Shown here one piece after another: positions 36,825-44,695 of a stretch of DNA of 64,000 bases; position 1 is the first letter of the stretch; every line of letters starts with the position of its first letter. The notes under the pieces were generated by a model. It was not told the DNA's origin, did not search any database, and worked only from the letters and a program-made list of their open reading frames with translations. The translations under genes and the position numbers were made by a program. This DNA is from Planctomycetaceae bacterium. Its GTDB lineage: Bacteria; Planctomycetota; Planctomycetia; Planctomycetales; Planctomycetaceae. The stretch lies in NCBI GenBank assembly GCA_019636285.1, contig JAHBXV010000021.1:1-64000 (forward strand), written 5' to 3'.

Positions 36825-37823
36825 ATGAAGGCTGCCTACATCCGCGAGACCGGTGACCCGACTGTCATCACCTACGGAGACCTGCCGGATCCGAACATCG
36901 GTCCAAACGACGTGCTCTTGCGCGTCGCGGCGGTCGCGGTCAATCCCATTGATACCTACATCCGCAGCGGTGCCGTCTCGATGGCAGCCGACTTTCCCTA
37001 CGTCGTCGGTTGCGATGTCGCCGGAACGGTTGTCGAAGTCGGGCCCGCGGTCCGCCGATTCAAAGTCGGGGACCGTGTCTGGGGAAGCAACCAGGGATTG
37101 TTCGGTCGACAGGGAACGTTTTCCGAACTGGCCGCCATCGACGAAAAGTGGCTGTATCCCATCCCTCCGGAAATGTCCGACAATGAAGCGGCCGCCGGCG
37201 CGCTCGTCGGGCTGACGGCCCACCTGGGATTGTTTCTGCACGGACATCTGCGACCGGGCGAGTGTCTGTTCGTGAACGGCGGAACCGGTGGCGTGGGTTC
37301 TTCGGTCGTGCAACTGGCGCGCGCGGCGGGGGCTTATGTCATCGCGACGGCCGGAACCGACGAGAAAGTCGAAGCGTGCCAGCAGTTGGGCGCCCACCTG
37401 GCCGTCAACTACCGCGATGATCGGCGGGAAGATCGCATCCGTGCGTTCGCGATGCCGCACGGCGGGATCCACCTGTGGTTTGAAACCCAGCGCGAACCAA
37501 CCTTCGACCGCACGATCTCGCTAATGGCTCCCCGCGGCCGCGTCATCCTCATGGCGGGGCGACAATCACGTCCGCAGTTTCCCGTGGGACCGTTTTACGT
37601 CAAGGATCTGCGGCTGCTCGGCTTCGCGATGTTCAACGCCTCGCCCGACGAGCAGCGGGAGGCGGCCGCCGCGCTCAATGCCGCCTACGAGTCGGGCGCC
37701 TGGCGACCGCACATTGGCGCGGTCATGAAGCTCTCGGAAGCTGCCGAAGCACATCGCCTGCAAGAAGACAACACGCTCGGCTTCGCCGGGACGCTCTCCG
37801 GAAAAATTGTGCTCAATCCCTAA
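36825..37823 (+). CDS. Zinc-type quinone oxidoreductase (MDR family, NADPH)
   Basis: 332 residues from MKAAYIRET; the frame is open 91 codons upstream but overlaps the YfhO-like gene in another phase. The MDR fold is clear: the N-terminal catalytic part ends with GDRVWGSNQGLFG, and the Rossmann fold has GGTGGVGSSVVQLARAAGA, the NADPH-binding signature of quinone oxidoreductases (zeta-crystallin type). No structural zinc Cys cluster is seen, as expected for this subgroup. It reduces quinones or enones in the cytosol. Confidence 0.88.
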   Translation: MKAAYIRETGDPTVITYGDLPDPNIGPNDVLLRVAAVAVNPIDTYIRSGAVSMAADFPYVVGCDVAGTVVEVGPAVRRFKVGDRVWGSNQGLFGRQGTFSELAAIDEKWLYPIPPEMSDNEAAAGALVGLTAHLGLFLHGHLRPGECLFVNGGTGGVGSSVVQLARAAGAYVIATAGTDEKVEACQQLGAHLAVNYRDDRREDRIRAFAMPHGGIHLWFETQREPTFDRTISLMAPRGRVILMAGRQSRPQFPVGPFYVKDLRLLGFAMFNASPDEQREAAAALNAAYESGAWRPHIGAVMKLSEAAEAHRLQEDNTLGFAGTLSGKIVLNP

Positions 37824-37830
37824 GACTCGT

Positions 37831-38871
37831 TCAACGCCCGCTCGGTCGGCACGATGCCGTTTCCGCGATCGGTTTGTCATCGGGAATGGCCGGCGGAGTC
37901 GGCGAGCCGGGAATCTGAATCGCCGTCGCGTTACACCCCAGCCCGCTCAGTTGGCTGGCGAATTCCCGGGCGTAGCCGTGCATGACCAGAATCCGTTCGG
38001 CTTCGGTCCCGCGAACCGCCTCCAGCAGGCCTTCGCAGTCCGCATGGTCGGAGAGCACGAAGCCCGTCGACATCCGCCTCCGTTTGTGTTCGCTCGGCAG
38101 CAGCATCCATCCAGAGGCGAAAGCGGCTTCGAAGTGGCCATGAAACGGGAACGCCGGCTTCCACCGGACCGACGGCGGCAGCACAACAAGTGCCCGGCTC
38201 CATAAGTCGGGCGTCAGCGCGGTTTCGGCTGGCAAATCCTGCGGCAGCGCGATCCCCGCGCGGCGATAGTGTTCGTTGATCGCGCGGATCTCTTCATGTG
38301 CGAAGATCGGACCAATCGCCGGGTCGAGCAGAGACAACAGCCGCTGGGCTTTGCCATAAGAGTAGACATACACAAAGCTCGCCTTGCCCGCCGACTGGTT
38401 GGCTTTCCACCACTCATGCACGCCGTTCATGACCTCGTCGAGCGGCGGCCAGCGAAAGATCGGTCGGCCAAATGTCGACTCGGTGATGAACGTGTCGCAG
38501 CGCACCGGCTCGAAGGGTTCGCAGGTCGCGTTCGGCGTCGTTTGATAGTCACCCGACACGCACCAGGTTTCGCCACGGTCTTCCACCCGCACCTGGGCCG
38601 ATCCCAACACATGTCCCGCTGGCCAGAACGAGACGCGCACACCGTTGATTGTCAGCGACTCGCCGTACTGCAACGTGTCGACGCGTGCCATCGCTCCCAT
38701 GCGCTGCTGCAGAATTCCCGCGCAAGATGGCGTCGACAGGTAGCGTGCCGATCCGCGTACCGCATGATCGCCATGAGGGTGCGTGATGATGGCCCGCGCT
38801 ACGGGGGCCACCGGGTCGATATGAAACCCGCCCCGCTCGCAATACAACCCCGCCGGAGTCACCCGAATCAT
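37831..38871 (-). CDS. Ligase-associated DNA exonuclease (metallo-beta-lactamase fold)
   Basis: 346 residues. The metallo-beta-lactamase motif II reads HPHGDHAV, and the beta-CASP-like part has GHVLGSAQVRVE, CVSGDYQTTPNATCEPFEPV and TFITESTFGRP, the signature of the ligase-associated exonuclease (MPE) of bacterial DNA-repair operons. In those operons it works with a helicase (Lhr-like) and an ATP-dependent ligase. Neither is in this window, so it stands alone here. It faces the quinone oxidoreductase gene, with only about 7 bases between the two stops. Confidence 0.87.
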   Translation of the reverse strand: MIRVTPAGLYCERGGFHIDPVAPVARAIITHPHGDHAVRGSARYLSTPSCAGILQQRMGAMARVDTLQYGESLTINGVRVSFWPAGHVLGSAQVRVEDRGETWCVSGDYQTTPNATCEPFEPVRCDTFITESTFGRPIFRWPPLDEVMNGVHEWWKANQSAGKASFVYVYSYGKAQRLLSLLDPAIGPIFAHEEIRAINEHYRRAGIALPQDLPAETALTPDLWSRALVVLPPSVRWKPAFPFHGHFEAAFASGWMLLPSEHKRRRMSTGFVLSDHADCEGLLEAVRGTEAERILVMHGYAREFASQLSGLGCNATAIQIPGSPTPPAIPDDKPIAETASCRPSGR

Positions 38872-38880
38872 TCCCCGGCC

Positions 38881-38912
38881 CCTTAGCCGCGACCCAAAGG
38901 GGAGCGCTCCCC
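38881..38912 (-). repeat. GAGCGCTCC..GGGTCGCGGCTA repeat, copy 1 of 4
   Basis: On the minus strand it reads GGGGAGCGCTCCCC followed by TTTGGGTCGCGGCTAAGG; the first part is a perfect palindrome. The stop codon (TAA, at 38883-38885) and the last nine residues of the upstream membrane-redoxin gene are made of the repeat itself. Other copies: 56872, 58788 and 62521. Confidence 0.85.
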
Positions 38913-39851
38913 AGATTCCATGATTCCCACATAATTTGGACGATCGGCCGCCGTCTTCGCCGCCTCTCCGGCAACGATGTGCCCATCGCGAACGAGAAAC
39001 GCACCCCCCATCTGGAAGCCGTTTCCTTCCAGTTTCCCCACTCCATGGCGAAGCAGCGCCTGTTCGCCGATCGCACGCCAGACCACTTTGGGACCGAACA
39101 ATTGTGCGAACGTGCCCAGTTTCAGTTCAAACGCACGATACAACTTCCGCGCGGGATCGGAGATCCAGGTGGCCCACGTTAGCCCGGATGTCTCCGCATA
39201 CAATCGGCCTGCTTCGTCATCTCCCTGGTGGACAAGCACGAGACGAACGCCCGCCGCTGTCAGCGAGTCGCGCAAAGCGGACAGGTCTGCCATGGCTTCC
39301 CGGCAGTACGTGCAGCCCATATGCCGCAGCAGCACGACAAGCGTGGGTTGCTCGAAACTGGCTGACCACAAGGAATGCTGACTGTCGACCGGCGTCGCTT
39401 CCAAGCGAGTTTGCCAATCGCGTTCGTCGACGGAAACCCGATTCCAGTCGTGCTCGCGATAGGCATGCCACAGAATGATCGCGAAGGCCGGCAGCCAGAC
39501 GAGATCGTTAGTCACGTTCAACCAGAAGAAGTTCCAGGGAAGCTCCCCTTTCCAGGCGGTCCAGAGCACACCAATCGGTCCGAATAGCTTTCCCAGAAAT
39601 CCGACCAGCACGATCGGCCAATGCCGCACGGGGTCGCGGGCAGCGATCGCGTAGCCGACTCCGTAAACTCCAATGACCATGCCAATGCATTGCCACGATG
39701 ACGGATAAAGGGGGCGAACCATCCCGAACAGGTCGAACAGCAGGTTGGGGAACAGAATCACCACCGTTCCCCACAGGATGTTGTATGCGCCCGCCAACGT
39801 GAGCACCCAGAACATCCATCGCGGAGCTGTTTCAAACTCTTTCGAACCCAT
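38883..39851 (-). CDS. Membrane protein with C-terminal AhpC/SelL-type thioredoxin domain
   Basis: 322 residues from MGSKEFE; the frame is open 30 codons upstream. Residues 12-140 hold about four membrane helices (MFWVLTLAGAYNILWGTVVIL onward). Residues 175-315 are a thioredoxin-fold peroxiredoxin-like domain with LRHMGCTYCREAMADLSAL, a CxxC redox pair, and later GGAFLVRDGHIVAG. It probably moves electrons or reduces peroxides at the membrane. Its last nine residues are encoded by a copy of the GAGCGCTCC repeat, which supplies the stop. It lies immediately upstream of the exonuclease gene, on the same strand. Confidence 0.8.
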   Translation of the reverse strand: MGSKEFETAPRWMFWVLTLAGAYNILWGTVVILFPNLLFDLFGMVRPLYPSSWQCIGMVIGVYGVGYAIAARDPVRHWPIVLVGFLGKLFGPIGVLWTAWKGELPWNFFWLNVTNDLVWLPAFAIILWHAYREHDWNRVSVDERDWQTRLEATPVDSQHSLWSASFEQPTLVVLLRHMGCTYCREAMADLSALRDSLTAAGVRLVLVHQGDDEAGRLYAETSGLTWATWISDPARKLYRAFELKLGTFAQLFGPKVVWRAIGEQALLRHGVGKLEGNGFQMGGAFLVRDGHIVAGEAAKTAADRPNYVGIMESGERSPLGRG

Positions 39852-39974
39852 TCCAGCCAACCTGCATTTCCTTCCCAAAACCAGCTCCACCCGCGAACCG
39901 TGGCACAACCGCCCACAACTTATCATGCTTTCACCAACCACTAACCACTACCCACCAACTACTTCTTCCCCCCT

Positions 39975-40904
39975 ATGTCCCCGGCATTCGCTGACGAACT
40001 GGCAGACTGGGGTCCCGATGCCCTCTCGCGTCGCCCCGCGCCTTCGGTGAGCGAAGCCCGCGCGTATTGCCGTCGTCTCGCGACCGGTCACTACGAGAAC
40101 TTTCCGGTCGTTTCCGTCCTGCTGCCGCGCGAGCTGAGGCAGCCGTTTTACGACGTTTACGCATTCTGTCGCTGGGCCGACGATCTGGGCGACGAAACGG
40201 GCGACCCGGCGACCGCTCTGCGTCTGCTCGACTGGTGGCAGACTCAGTTGGATGCCTGTTACGCGGGAGAAGTCCGCCATCCCGTATTCGTCGCGCTCTG
40301 GCAAACCATTCTCGACTACGACCTCCCTCGCCAACCGTTCGCCGACCTGATCTCCGCCTTCGTTCAGGATCAGACCGTCAACGAATACGAAACTTTCACG
40401 CAATTGCGAGATTATTGTCGTCGCAGCGCCGATCCGGTCGGCCGAATTCTCCTGGGCCTCTGCCGTCAGGCAACCGACGAAAACATCGCGTTCTCCGATT
40501 CCATCTGCACCGGCCTGCAACTGGCTAACTTCTGGCAGGACGTCGCCCGCGATCGGGACATCAGCCGCATCTATCTTCCACGCGAAGACAGGGAACGCTT
40601 CGGCTACACCTCCGAGATGCTGAATGCCCGGACCACGAATCCCGCGTTTCGCGATCTGATGCAGTTCGAGGTCGATCGGGCACGCAACTACCTGCGGGAA
40701 GGGCTCCCGCTCATCAATCGCCTGCCGGGCCGATTGCGGGTCGACATCGACCTCTTCGCACGTGGTGGCCTGCGCATACTCGAGAAGATCGAGCAAATCG
40801 GCTATCGCGTCTGGGAAACTCGTCCCAAGCTGACAAAGTGGGACGGCGCGACACTCGTGGCGCAAGCGGTCTGGCGGAGGGTCTTCGCCGACCGCTCTCG
40901 CTGA
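39975..40904 (+). CDS. hpnC: Squalene/phytoene-synthase family protein, HpnC-type (hydroxysqualene synthase)
   Basis: 309 residues. Two Asp-rich Mg-binding motifs are present: VYAFCRWADDLGDE (DxxxD near residue 62) and QLANFWQDVARD (near residue 185). N-terminal ENFPVVSVLLPRELRQ matches the HpnC group, which converts presqualene diphosphate to hydroxysqualene on the way to squalene for hopanoid or sterol synthesis. HpnD and HpnE, its usual partners, are not in this window. It has no clear ribosome site, but the ATG follows a CT-rich leader. A terminator stem lies after it. Confidence 0.87.
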   Translation: MSPAFADELADWGPDALSRRPAPSVSEARAYCRRLATGHYENFPVVSVLLPRELRQPFYDVYAFCRWADDLGDETGDPATALRLLDWWQTQLDACYAGEVRHPVFVALWQTILDYDLPRQPFADLISAFVQDQTVNEYETFTQLRDYCRRSADPVGRILLGLCRQATDENIAFSDSICTGLQLANFWQDVARDRDISRIYLPREDRERFGYTSEMLNARTTNPAFRDLMQFEVDRARNYLREGLPLINRLPGRLRVDIDLFARGGLRILEKIEQIGYRVWETRPKLTKWDGATLVAQAVWRRVFADRSR

Positions 40905-40920
40905 AGGCCGTATGATCCTC

Positions 40921-40993
40921 CGTCAAAACCCGGTTGGCGGCTCCAGCACCCCCGAAAACCTGCCGTTCTGAGGACGTCCAGAGGGTTTTGACG
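40921..40993. repeat. CAAAACCC..GTTGGC / GGGTTTTGA stem element, copy 1 of 2
   Basis: It begins GTCAAAACCCGGTTGGCGGC and ends CCAGAGGGTTTTGACGGC, with complementary outer arms (GTCAAAACC with GGTTTTGAC). A second copy at 48039-48113 has the same arms (TCAAAACCCCAGTTGGCTGC and CCAGAGGGTTTTGA) but a different middle. Both lie just after the stop of a gene: hpnC here, DUF1559 there. Confidence 0.7.
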
Positions 40994-41011
40994 GCTCTAC
41001 CTGAGAACGCG

Positions 41012-41053
41012 AAAAGACGGCCAGCCGGGAAGGGCGCCCGTGGCCGTCTTTCT
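41012..41053. terminator. Bidirectional terminator between hpnC and fdxA
   Basis: AAAGACGGCCA (41013-41023) pairs with TGGCCGTCTTT (41041-41051), with further GC pairing inside. A short T-tract on the plus side and an A-tract mirrored on the other make it usable from both convergent genes. Confidence 0.75.
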
Positions 41054-41076
41054 GGACCGCAGGACCGGGGCGCCGA

Positions 41077-41361
41077 TCAGCCGATCGGGGGGCCCATCGG
41101 GTCTTTTTTGTCGGTGATGTTCGGGCAGGTGGGGGACATTTCGGCGTTCAGGCCGAGATAGTCTTTCCACTTTTCCGGCAGGTTGTCTTCGTGAAAAATG
41201 GCCTGCGGCGGGCATTCCGGCACACAAGCTTCGCAATCGATGCACTCATCAGGATGGATGAACAGCATCGATTCCCCCTCATAGAAGCACTCGACGGGGC
41301 AAACGACGACGCAATCGGTGTATTTGCAATTGAAGCACGGTTCGGCGACCACGTGCGTCAT
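41077..41361 (-). CDS. fdxA: Ferredoxin, seven-iron type
   Basis: 94 residues. Two cluster motifs: [18 protein letters not shown] at residues 9-26, the [3Fe-4S]/[4Fe-4S] shared set, and [16 protein letters not shown] at residues 40-55. The pattern CxxCxxxxCxxxCP near the N-terminus with a Cys-spaced second motif, plus the C-terminal extension of about 40 residues, is that of FdxA. It is a cytosolic low-potential electron carrier with unknown partners. It stands alone with its own terminator shared with hpnC. Confidence 0.93.
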   Translation of the reverse strand: MTHVVAEPCFNCKYTDCVVVCPVECFYEGESMLFIHPDECIDCEACVPECPPQAIFHEDNLPEKWKDYLGLNAEMSPTCPNITDKKDPMGPPIG

Positions 41362-41769
41362 GGATCAAACTCCCACGAAGACGGCTCCAATCGATTCGAT
41401 CGAAGCAAAACTCTCTATCAAATCACGAGTTACGCTGTTTTCTTGAATTCTGCGCGAATCTTAGTTGTCAACTCGGCGAGCGTCAAGAAGTGCGGCAACG
41501 GAATTCCCGCCTAAGCAAATCGTAACGAACCCGGCGGAACCCCATCTTGTCTCACTTTCCAGGTGCGCATAAACTCAATCAAGTTGAATGCATGATTTGA
41601 GCGCGAACCGGCGATTTGCGCGTCCGATTGCCGAAACCGTGGGGCGCCACGTGGGTTCAGTCTGAAGGGGACCGTTGATGAAACGGCCCTGACGAGGTCC
41701 GGGAGACCTCGCCGCGTTGCGGCAGACTCGGATGGAGCGGGTTCACTCGTCCGACAGAGGCATCATTCC
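41362..41769. other. Intergenic gap of about 400 bases before the ECF sigma gene
   Basis: No gene is supported. A perfect 7-bp stem CGAGGTC / GACCTCG (41693-41711) lies 60 bases before the sigma-factor start. The stretch 41400-41560 is AT-richer than its surroundings and probably holds divergent promoters. No clear -35/-10 pair could be picked. Confidence 0.4.
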
Positions 41770-42336
41770 ATGGCACTCACTGATGTCGACCGCGATCTGT
41801 GCGCCCGTTGCCTGACCCAGGATCCGGTCGCGTGGCGGGAATTCGTCGATCGCTTCGCGGGCCTGTTTGCCCATGTCGTTCGACACACCGCCCAGGCGCG
41901 CAGTGTGTCGCTGAGCGCTTCGGACGTGGATGACCTCGTCGCCGACATGTTTCTGACCGTCGTGGTCGACGATATGGCCGTCTTGCGGCGTTTCAAGGGC
42001 CGGTCCTCGCTGGCGACCTACCTCGCGGTGATCGGTCGCCGAATCGCCGTTCGCGAAATCACCCAGCGGCGGTTCGCGGAGGCTTTGGGCCACGTTCCGG
42101 CCCATCCCCAACCCGCCGCCCCCGATTCCAGCCGAATCACGAATGCCGAGCTCGTGGAGCAGATGCTCGCGGGTCTCGGCGAGAAGGAAGCAGCCGTCGT
42201 ACGGGGCTATCATCTCGACGGCCAAACGTACCAGCAGCTCAGCCGTTCTCTGGGACTTCCCGAGAACTCGATCGGGCCAATGCTCTCGCGCGCCCGCCAG
42301 AAGCTGCGTGATTCGGGCCTGGTCGTCTCGTCCTGA
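41770..42336 (+). CDS. ECF-type RNA polymerase sigma factor
   Basis: 188 residues. The sigma2 region reads DVDDLVADMFLTVVVDDMAVLRRFKGRSSLATYLAVIGRR (promoter -10 recognition and core binding), and sigma4 reads ELVEQMLAGLGEKEAAVVRGYHLDGQTYQQLSRSLGLPENSIGPMLSRARQKLR, a helix-turn-helix for the -35. The last residues VVSS give a short tail. No anti-sigma gene follows; the IS and repeat-rich region begin just after the stop, so a partner may have been lost or lie elsewhere. Confidence 0.9.
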   Translation: MALTDVDRDLCARCLTQDPVAWREFVDRFAGLFAHVVRHTAQARSVSLSASDVDDLVADMFLTVVVDDMAVLRRFKGRSSLATYLAVIGRRIAVREITQRRFAEALGHVPAHPQPAAPDSSRITNAELVEQMLAGLGEKEAAVVRGYHLDGQTYQQLSRSLGLPENSIGPMLSRARQKLRDSGLVVSS

Positions 42337-42410
42337 GCGTCATGCTCGAGGATTTAGCCACGGCTGAACGACGGGCGCCACACGACGTCGGACCCTTCTT
42401 TGCTGCGTCC

Positions 42411-42451
42411 CCCACCGGCTCGTCCGGTGGGTACGGAAGTTTGGCGGCTAG
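42411..42451 (+). repeat. Hairpin unit with CTCGT loop, fifth member of the 3.5-kb family
   Basis: CCCACCGG (42411-42418) and CCGGTGGG (42424-42431) form an 8-bp stem with loop CTCGT, followed by GAAGTTTGGCGGCTAG. A decayed further unit with GAAAGTTTGATGGCTG at about 42508 follows. The rest of the 42337-42574 gap has no gene; the IS begins at 42575. Confidence 0.7.
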
Positions 42452-42574
42452 CACGAGACTGCGGCCCGCCCCGCTTCGCCCCCGGCCGGCTGGTCTGGTC
42501 TGGGCGGGGCGAAAGTTTGATGGCTGTTATCCAACGATCCTGGTCTGCCAGACTTCGCTCCCCTGCCAGTCAAG

Positions 42575-44047
42575 CTCAATCCTGTTCGGCACGAGGATTG
42601 ATGTAGCGTGGCATATTGAGCTGGTCGCGGGAAGTTGCTGACTCCCGATGATGGTGGTGAGTCTGGCTGGTTGTCAGCGTTGTGGAGCGGGATTTTCACG
42701 GCGCAGCGTGAAGCTCATCGGCGCGCCGGGGCGAAGCGGCGGCGATGTCGCTCAAGCCGGTTTTTGAGCTGCGGCCCGGGCTTTTAGGTGTGCCAGCACG
42801 TCCTCCTCACTGGCCCAGCCCTGCACGTGCAGGCACAGCAGTTTATAGGTCCACTGATTCGGGAGGAGGTTGCGTCCGGTGGCCAGTTGAATCAGGAGAA
42901 AGGCAATCAGCGCGCAATACATCTGAATCTGGATGCCGTTCTCGCTCTGGCTGACCAGGTGCCGGCAGGACATCACGCACTTCAGCCAGCGGAAGAACAG
43001 CTCGATCAGCCAGCGGCAGCGATACAACAGCACGATGATCTCGGCCGGCACTTCCAGCAGACTGGTGGCCAGCACGAGATCCTGTGCGGCCCCCTTTCGC
43101 CGTCGGCCGCCCCGTTTCGGATGTTCGAGGCATCGAACAACGATGCGTCGTTGCGGGTGATCGGGAGGTTCGATCCGTTGGCTTTTGGGCGAACCCATGC
43201 GACCGGTGGCGTCTTCCAGAACACCGGCTGCCACCGCTTCCGGTGTCAATTCCCGTTGCACTTCGACTTCGAAGTGATGATCGTTGCGGACCCGGCAGAC
43301 GTAGCTGCTTCTCGCGGCAACAATCGCGTTAAATAACCGGAATTCTTCATAGCCGCGATCGGTGATGTAGCAGCGGTCGGGTTCCAGGGCCGCTCGCAGG
43401 ACAGCCTTTTCGTTGGCCGCGCCCTGGCCGCTGGCGTTCGTCACGCGGCCGAAGGTGGGAACTCCGCGGAGAATTTCAAAGTGGGTATGCAACTTCCAGC
43501 CGCGATCTTTTCTCGCCGCGAAACAAGCCTGTGTGATCTGCGGCAGTTGCCTCAGCAGCGTGCCGTCGACCGCCGTGGGCAAGTGCGACAGTTGTTGGAA
43601 TCGCTGATCGGCGGCGGAGATTTCGGGGATCTGTCCCAGCAAGTCCTGGACGATTTCGTTCAACCGTTCCGGATCGAACAGGCGCAGTGCTTCCGAGAAC
43701 GAGCCCAGCGACGTTTCGCGGCACCCCAGCTTTTTGCGGACCGCGGCCAGCCCGCTCACCGCCGAGAGGTCGCGCAAGGATCGGCAGACAGGATTGAAGA
43801 ACGTCAGCAGAATCAGGCCGCAGGCGTCATCAAAGAACAGCTCCCGGTTCCCGGCTCGATCGCGACCAACCGCCTCATCCCGCACGCGAGCCAATAGCGG
43901 CCGCACCCGCTCGAGACACCGCAGCCCTTCCAGCCGCTGAGTCGATCCTTCCGCGCCCTCAACCACGGCACTCGCCCCGCCTGTCATCCTGGCAGCAGAA
44001 ACTTACTCACCAGTGATGGCGCAAATCTCGTGCCGAACAGGATTGAG
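42575..44047 (-). mobile_element. IS4-family insertion sequence with 21-bp perfect terminal inverted repeats
   Basis: Left end CTCAATCCTGTTCGGCACGAG (positions 42575-42595) and right end its exact inverse complement (44027-44047), enclosing one intact transposase gene. The total is about 1.47 kb, right for IS4. Flanks share only about four bases (CAAG) beside the ends and no 9-12-bp duplication is seen, so either the insertion is old or one flank was rearranged. It landed next to the hairpin repeats at 42.4 kb. Confidence 0.9.
42752..43987 (-). CDS. IS4-family DDE transposase
   Basis: 411 residues. The first catalytic Asp lies in LPTAVDGTLLRQL, the second in CYITDRGYEEF, and the Glu in the IS4 signature YRCRWLIELFFRWLK (Y-2-R-3-E-6-K pattern). 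The frame is open from end to end with no frameshift, and the element's ends are intact, so it may still be active. The product cuts and pastes the element by DDE chemistry. Confidence 0.92.
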   Translation of the reverse strand: MTGGASAVVEGAEGSTQRLEGLRCLERVRPLLARVRDEAVGRDRAGNRELFFDDACGLILLTFFNPVCRSLRDLSAVSGLAAVRKKLGCRETSLGSFSEALRLFDPERLNEIVQDLLGQIPEISAADQRFQQLSHLPTAVDGTLLRQLPQITQACFAARKDRGWKLHTHFEILRGVPTFGRVTNASGQGAANEKAVLRAALEPDRCYITDRGYEEFRLFNAIVAARSSYVCRVRNDHHFEVEVQRELTPEAVAAGVLEDATGRMGSPKSQRIEPPDHPQRRIVVRCLEHPKRGGRRRKGAAQDLVLATSLLEVPAEIIVLLYRCRWLIELFFRWLKCVMSCRHLVSQSENGIQIQMYCALIAFLLIQLATGRNLLPNQWTYKLLCLHVQGWASEEDVLAHLKARAAAQKPA

Positions 44048-44190
44048 GCAAGCTAGCAGTGGCACCCGGCGAAGTCTACATTCGACTCACAGATCCAGAC
44101 TGGTATGAAAGTATCCCAAAGAGAGTCTTGGAGAACGAACGAGTGCGTGACTCCGTATTGCGTGCGGCATTCTATGGTCTGGACTACTAG
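44047..44190 (+). pseudogene. 3' remnant of an interrupted gene next to the IS
   Basis: An open frame without its own start begins exactly at the IS end and runs about 47 codons to TAG. From 44059 it reads VAPGEVYIRLTDPDWYES and ends RAAFYGLDY. Codon use and the absence of stops suggest real coding sequence, the tail of a gene cut off by the IS. The family is not recognised. It ends 11 bases before the next gene, with the GGAG ribosome site of that gene straddling its stop, so the two once formed a coupled pair. Confidence 0.5.
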
Positions 44191-44201
44191 GAGCAGATGG
44201 A

Positions 44202-44537
44202 ATGATTGATGAAAGAGTAACACTCAAGACAAACTCACAAGGGTACCCGATCATTGTGCGTTCGGGCGAACGGGGAATTGAGGTGTTGATCTCAGAAGAC
44301 GCCGAAAATGGGACGACCGACATTGAATTGATCGGTGACGAAGCCTCGTTACGATGTTTCGGTGAAGTTTTGATCGGCGTGAGTAAAGCGAAGGGCTATC
44401 ATGTGCATCTGGAAGCGAACGCTGAAACATCACCGCTCGACATTGAGCCGAACAACATTCGAATAACCGTTTCCAACCGAGAAACGCCCGAGCAAAGGAA
44501 ACCTTCATCGCTGCCACCGGACTGGGCAAGAGGATAA
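44202..44537 (+). CDS. Small acidic protein, possibly Imm32-like immunity type
   Basis: 111 residues, GGAG ribosome site. It is mostly alternating strands and one helix (DEASLRCFGEVLIGVSKAKGYHVHLE), acidic, without membrane segments or Cys pairs. The order (beta, helix ending in HVHL, then a final strand LDIEPNNIRITVSN) resembles the Imm32 family of contact-toxin immunity proteins, but this is a weak visual match. Being coupled to a vanished upstream gene fits a toxin-immunity pair whose toxin was lost. Composition is less GC-rich than neighbours, which suggests transfer. Confidence 0.4.
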   Translation: MIDERVTLKTNSQGYPIIVRSGERGIEVLISEDAENGTTDIELIGDEASLRCFGEVLIGVSKAKGYHVHLEANAETSPLDIEPNNIRITVSNRETPEQRKPSSLPPDWARG

Positions 44538-44695
44538 TAAAAAAGCAACCAGCCATAGCCGCTACACCGGCCCGACCACCGCCCAGCCCCTGAGCCATTT
44601 GTGGCACGACGCCGGTAGAGCTTTCCGTCCTGACATGTCGCGAGAACGATGTATCGAATGATCGCCAATGCCCAATTCGTCTGGGGAAGCCTCGC

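Noticed and set aside
41690-41715. CTGACGAG next to a stem, looking like a hammerhead ribozyme core
   Set aside because: The GAAA that must follow stem II is missing, and stems I and III do not form.
42560-44060. Target-site duplication of the IS
   Set aside because: Only CAAG is shared beside the ends; no 9-12-bp direct repeat, so I do not claim one.
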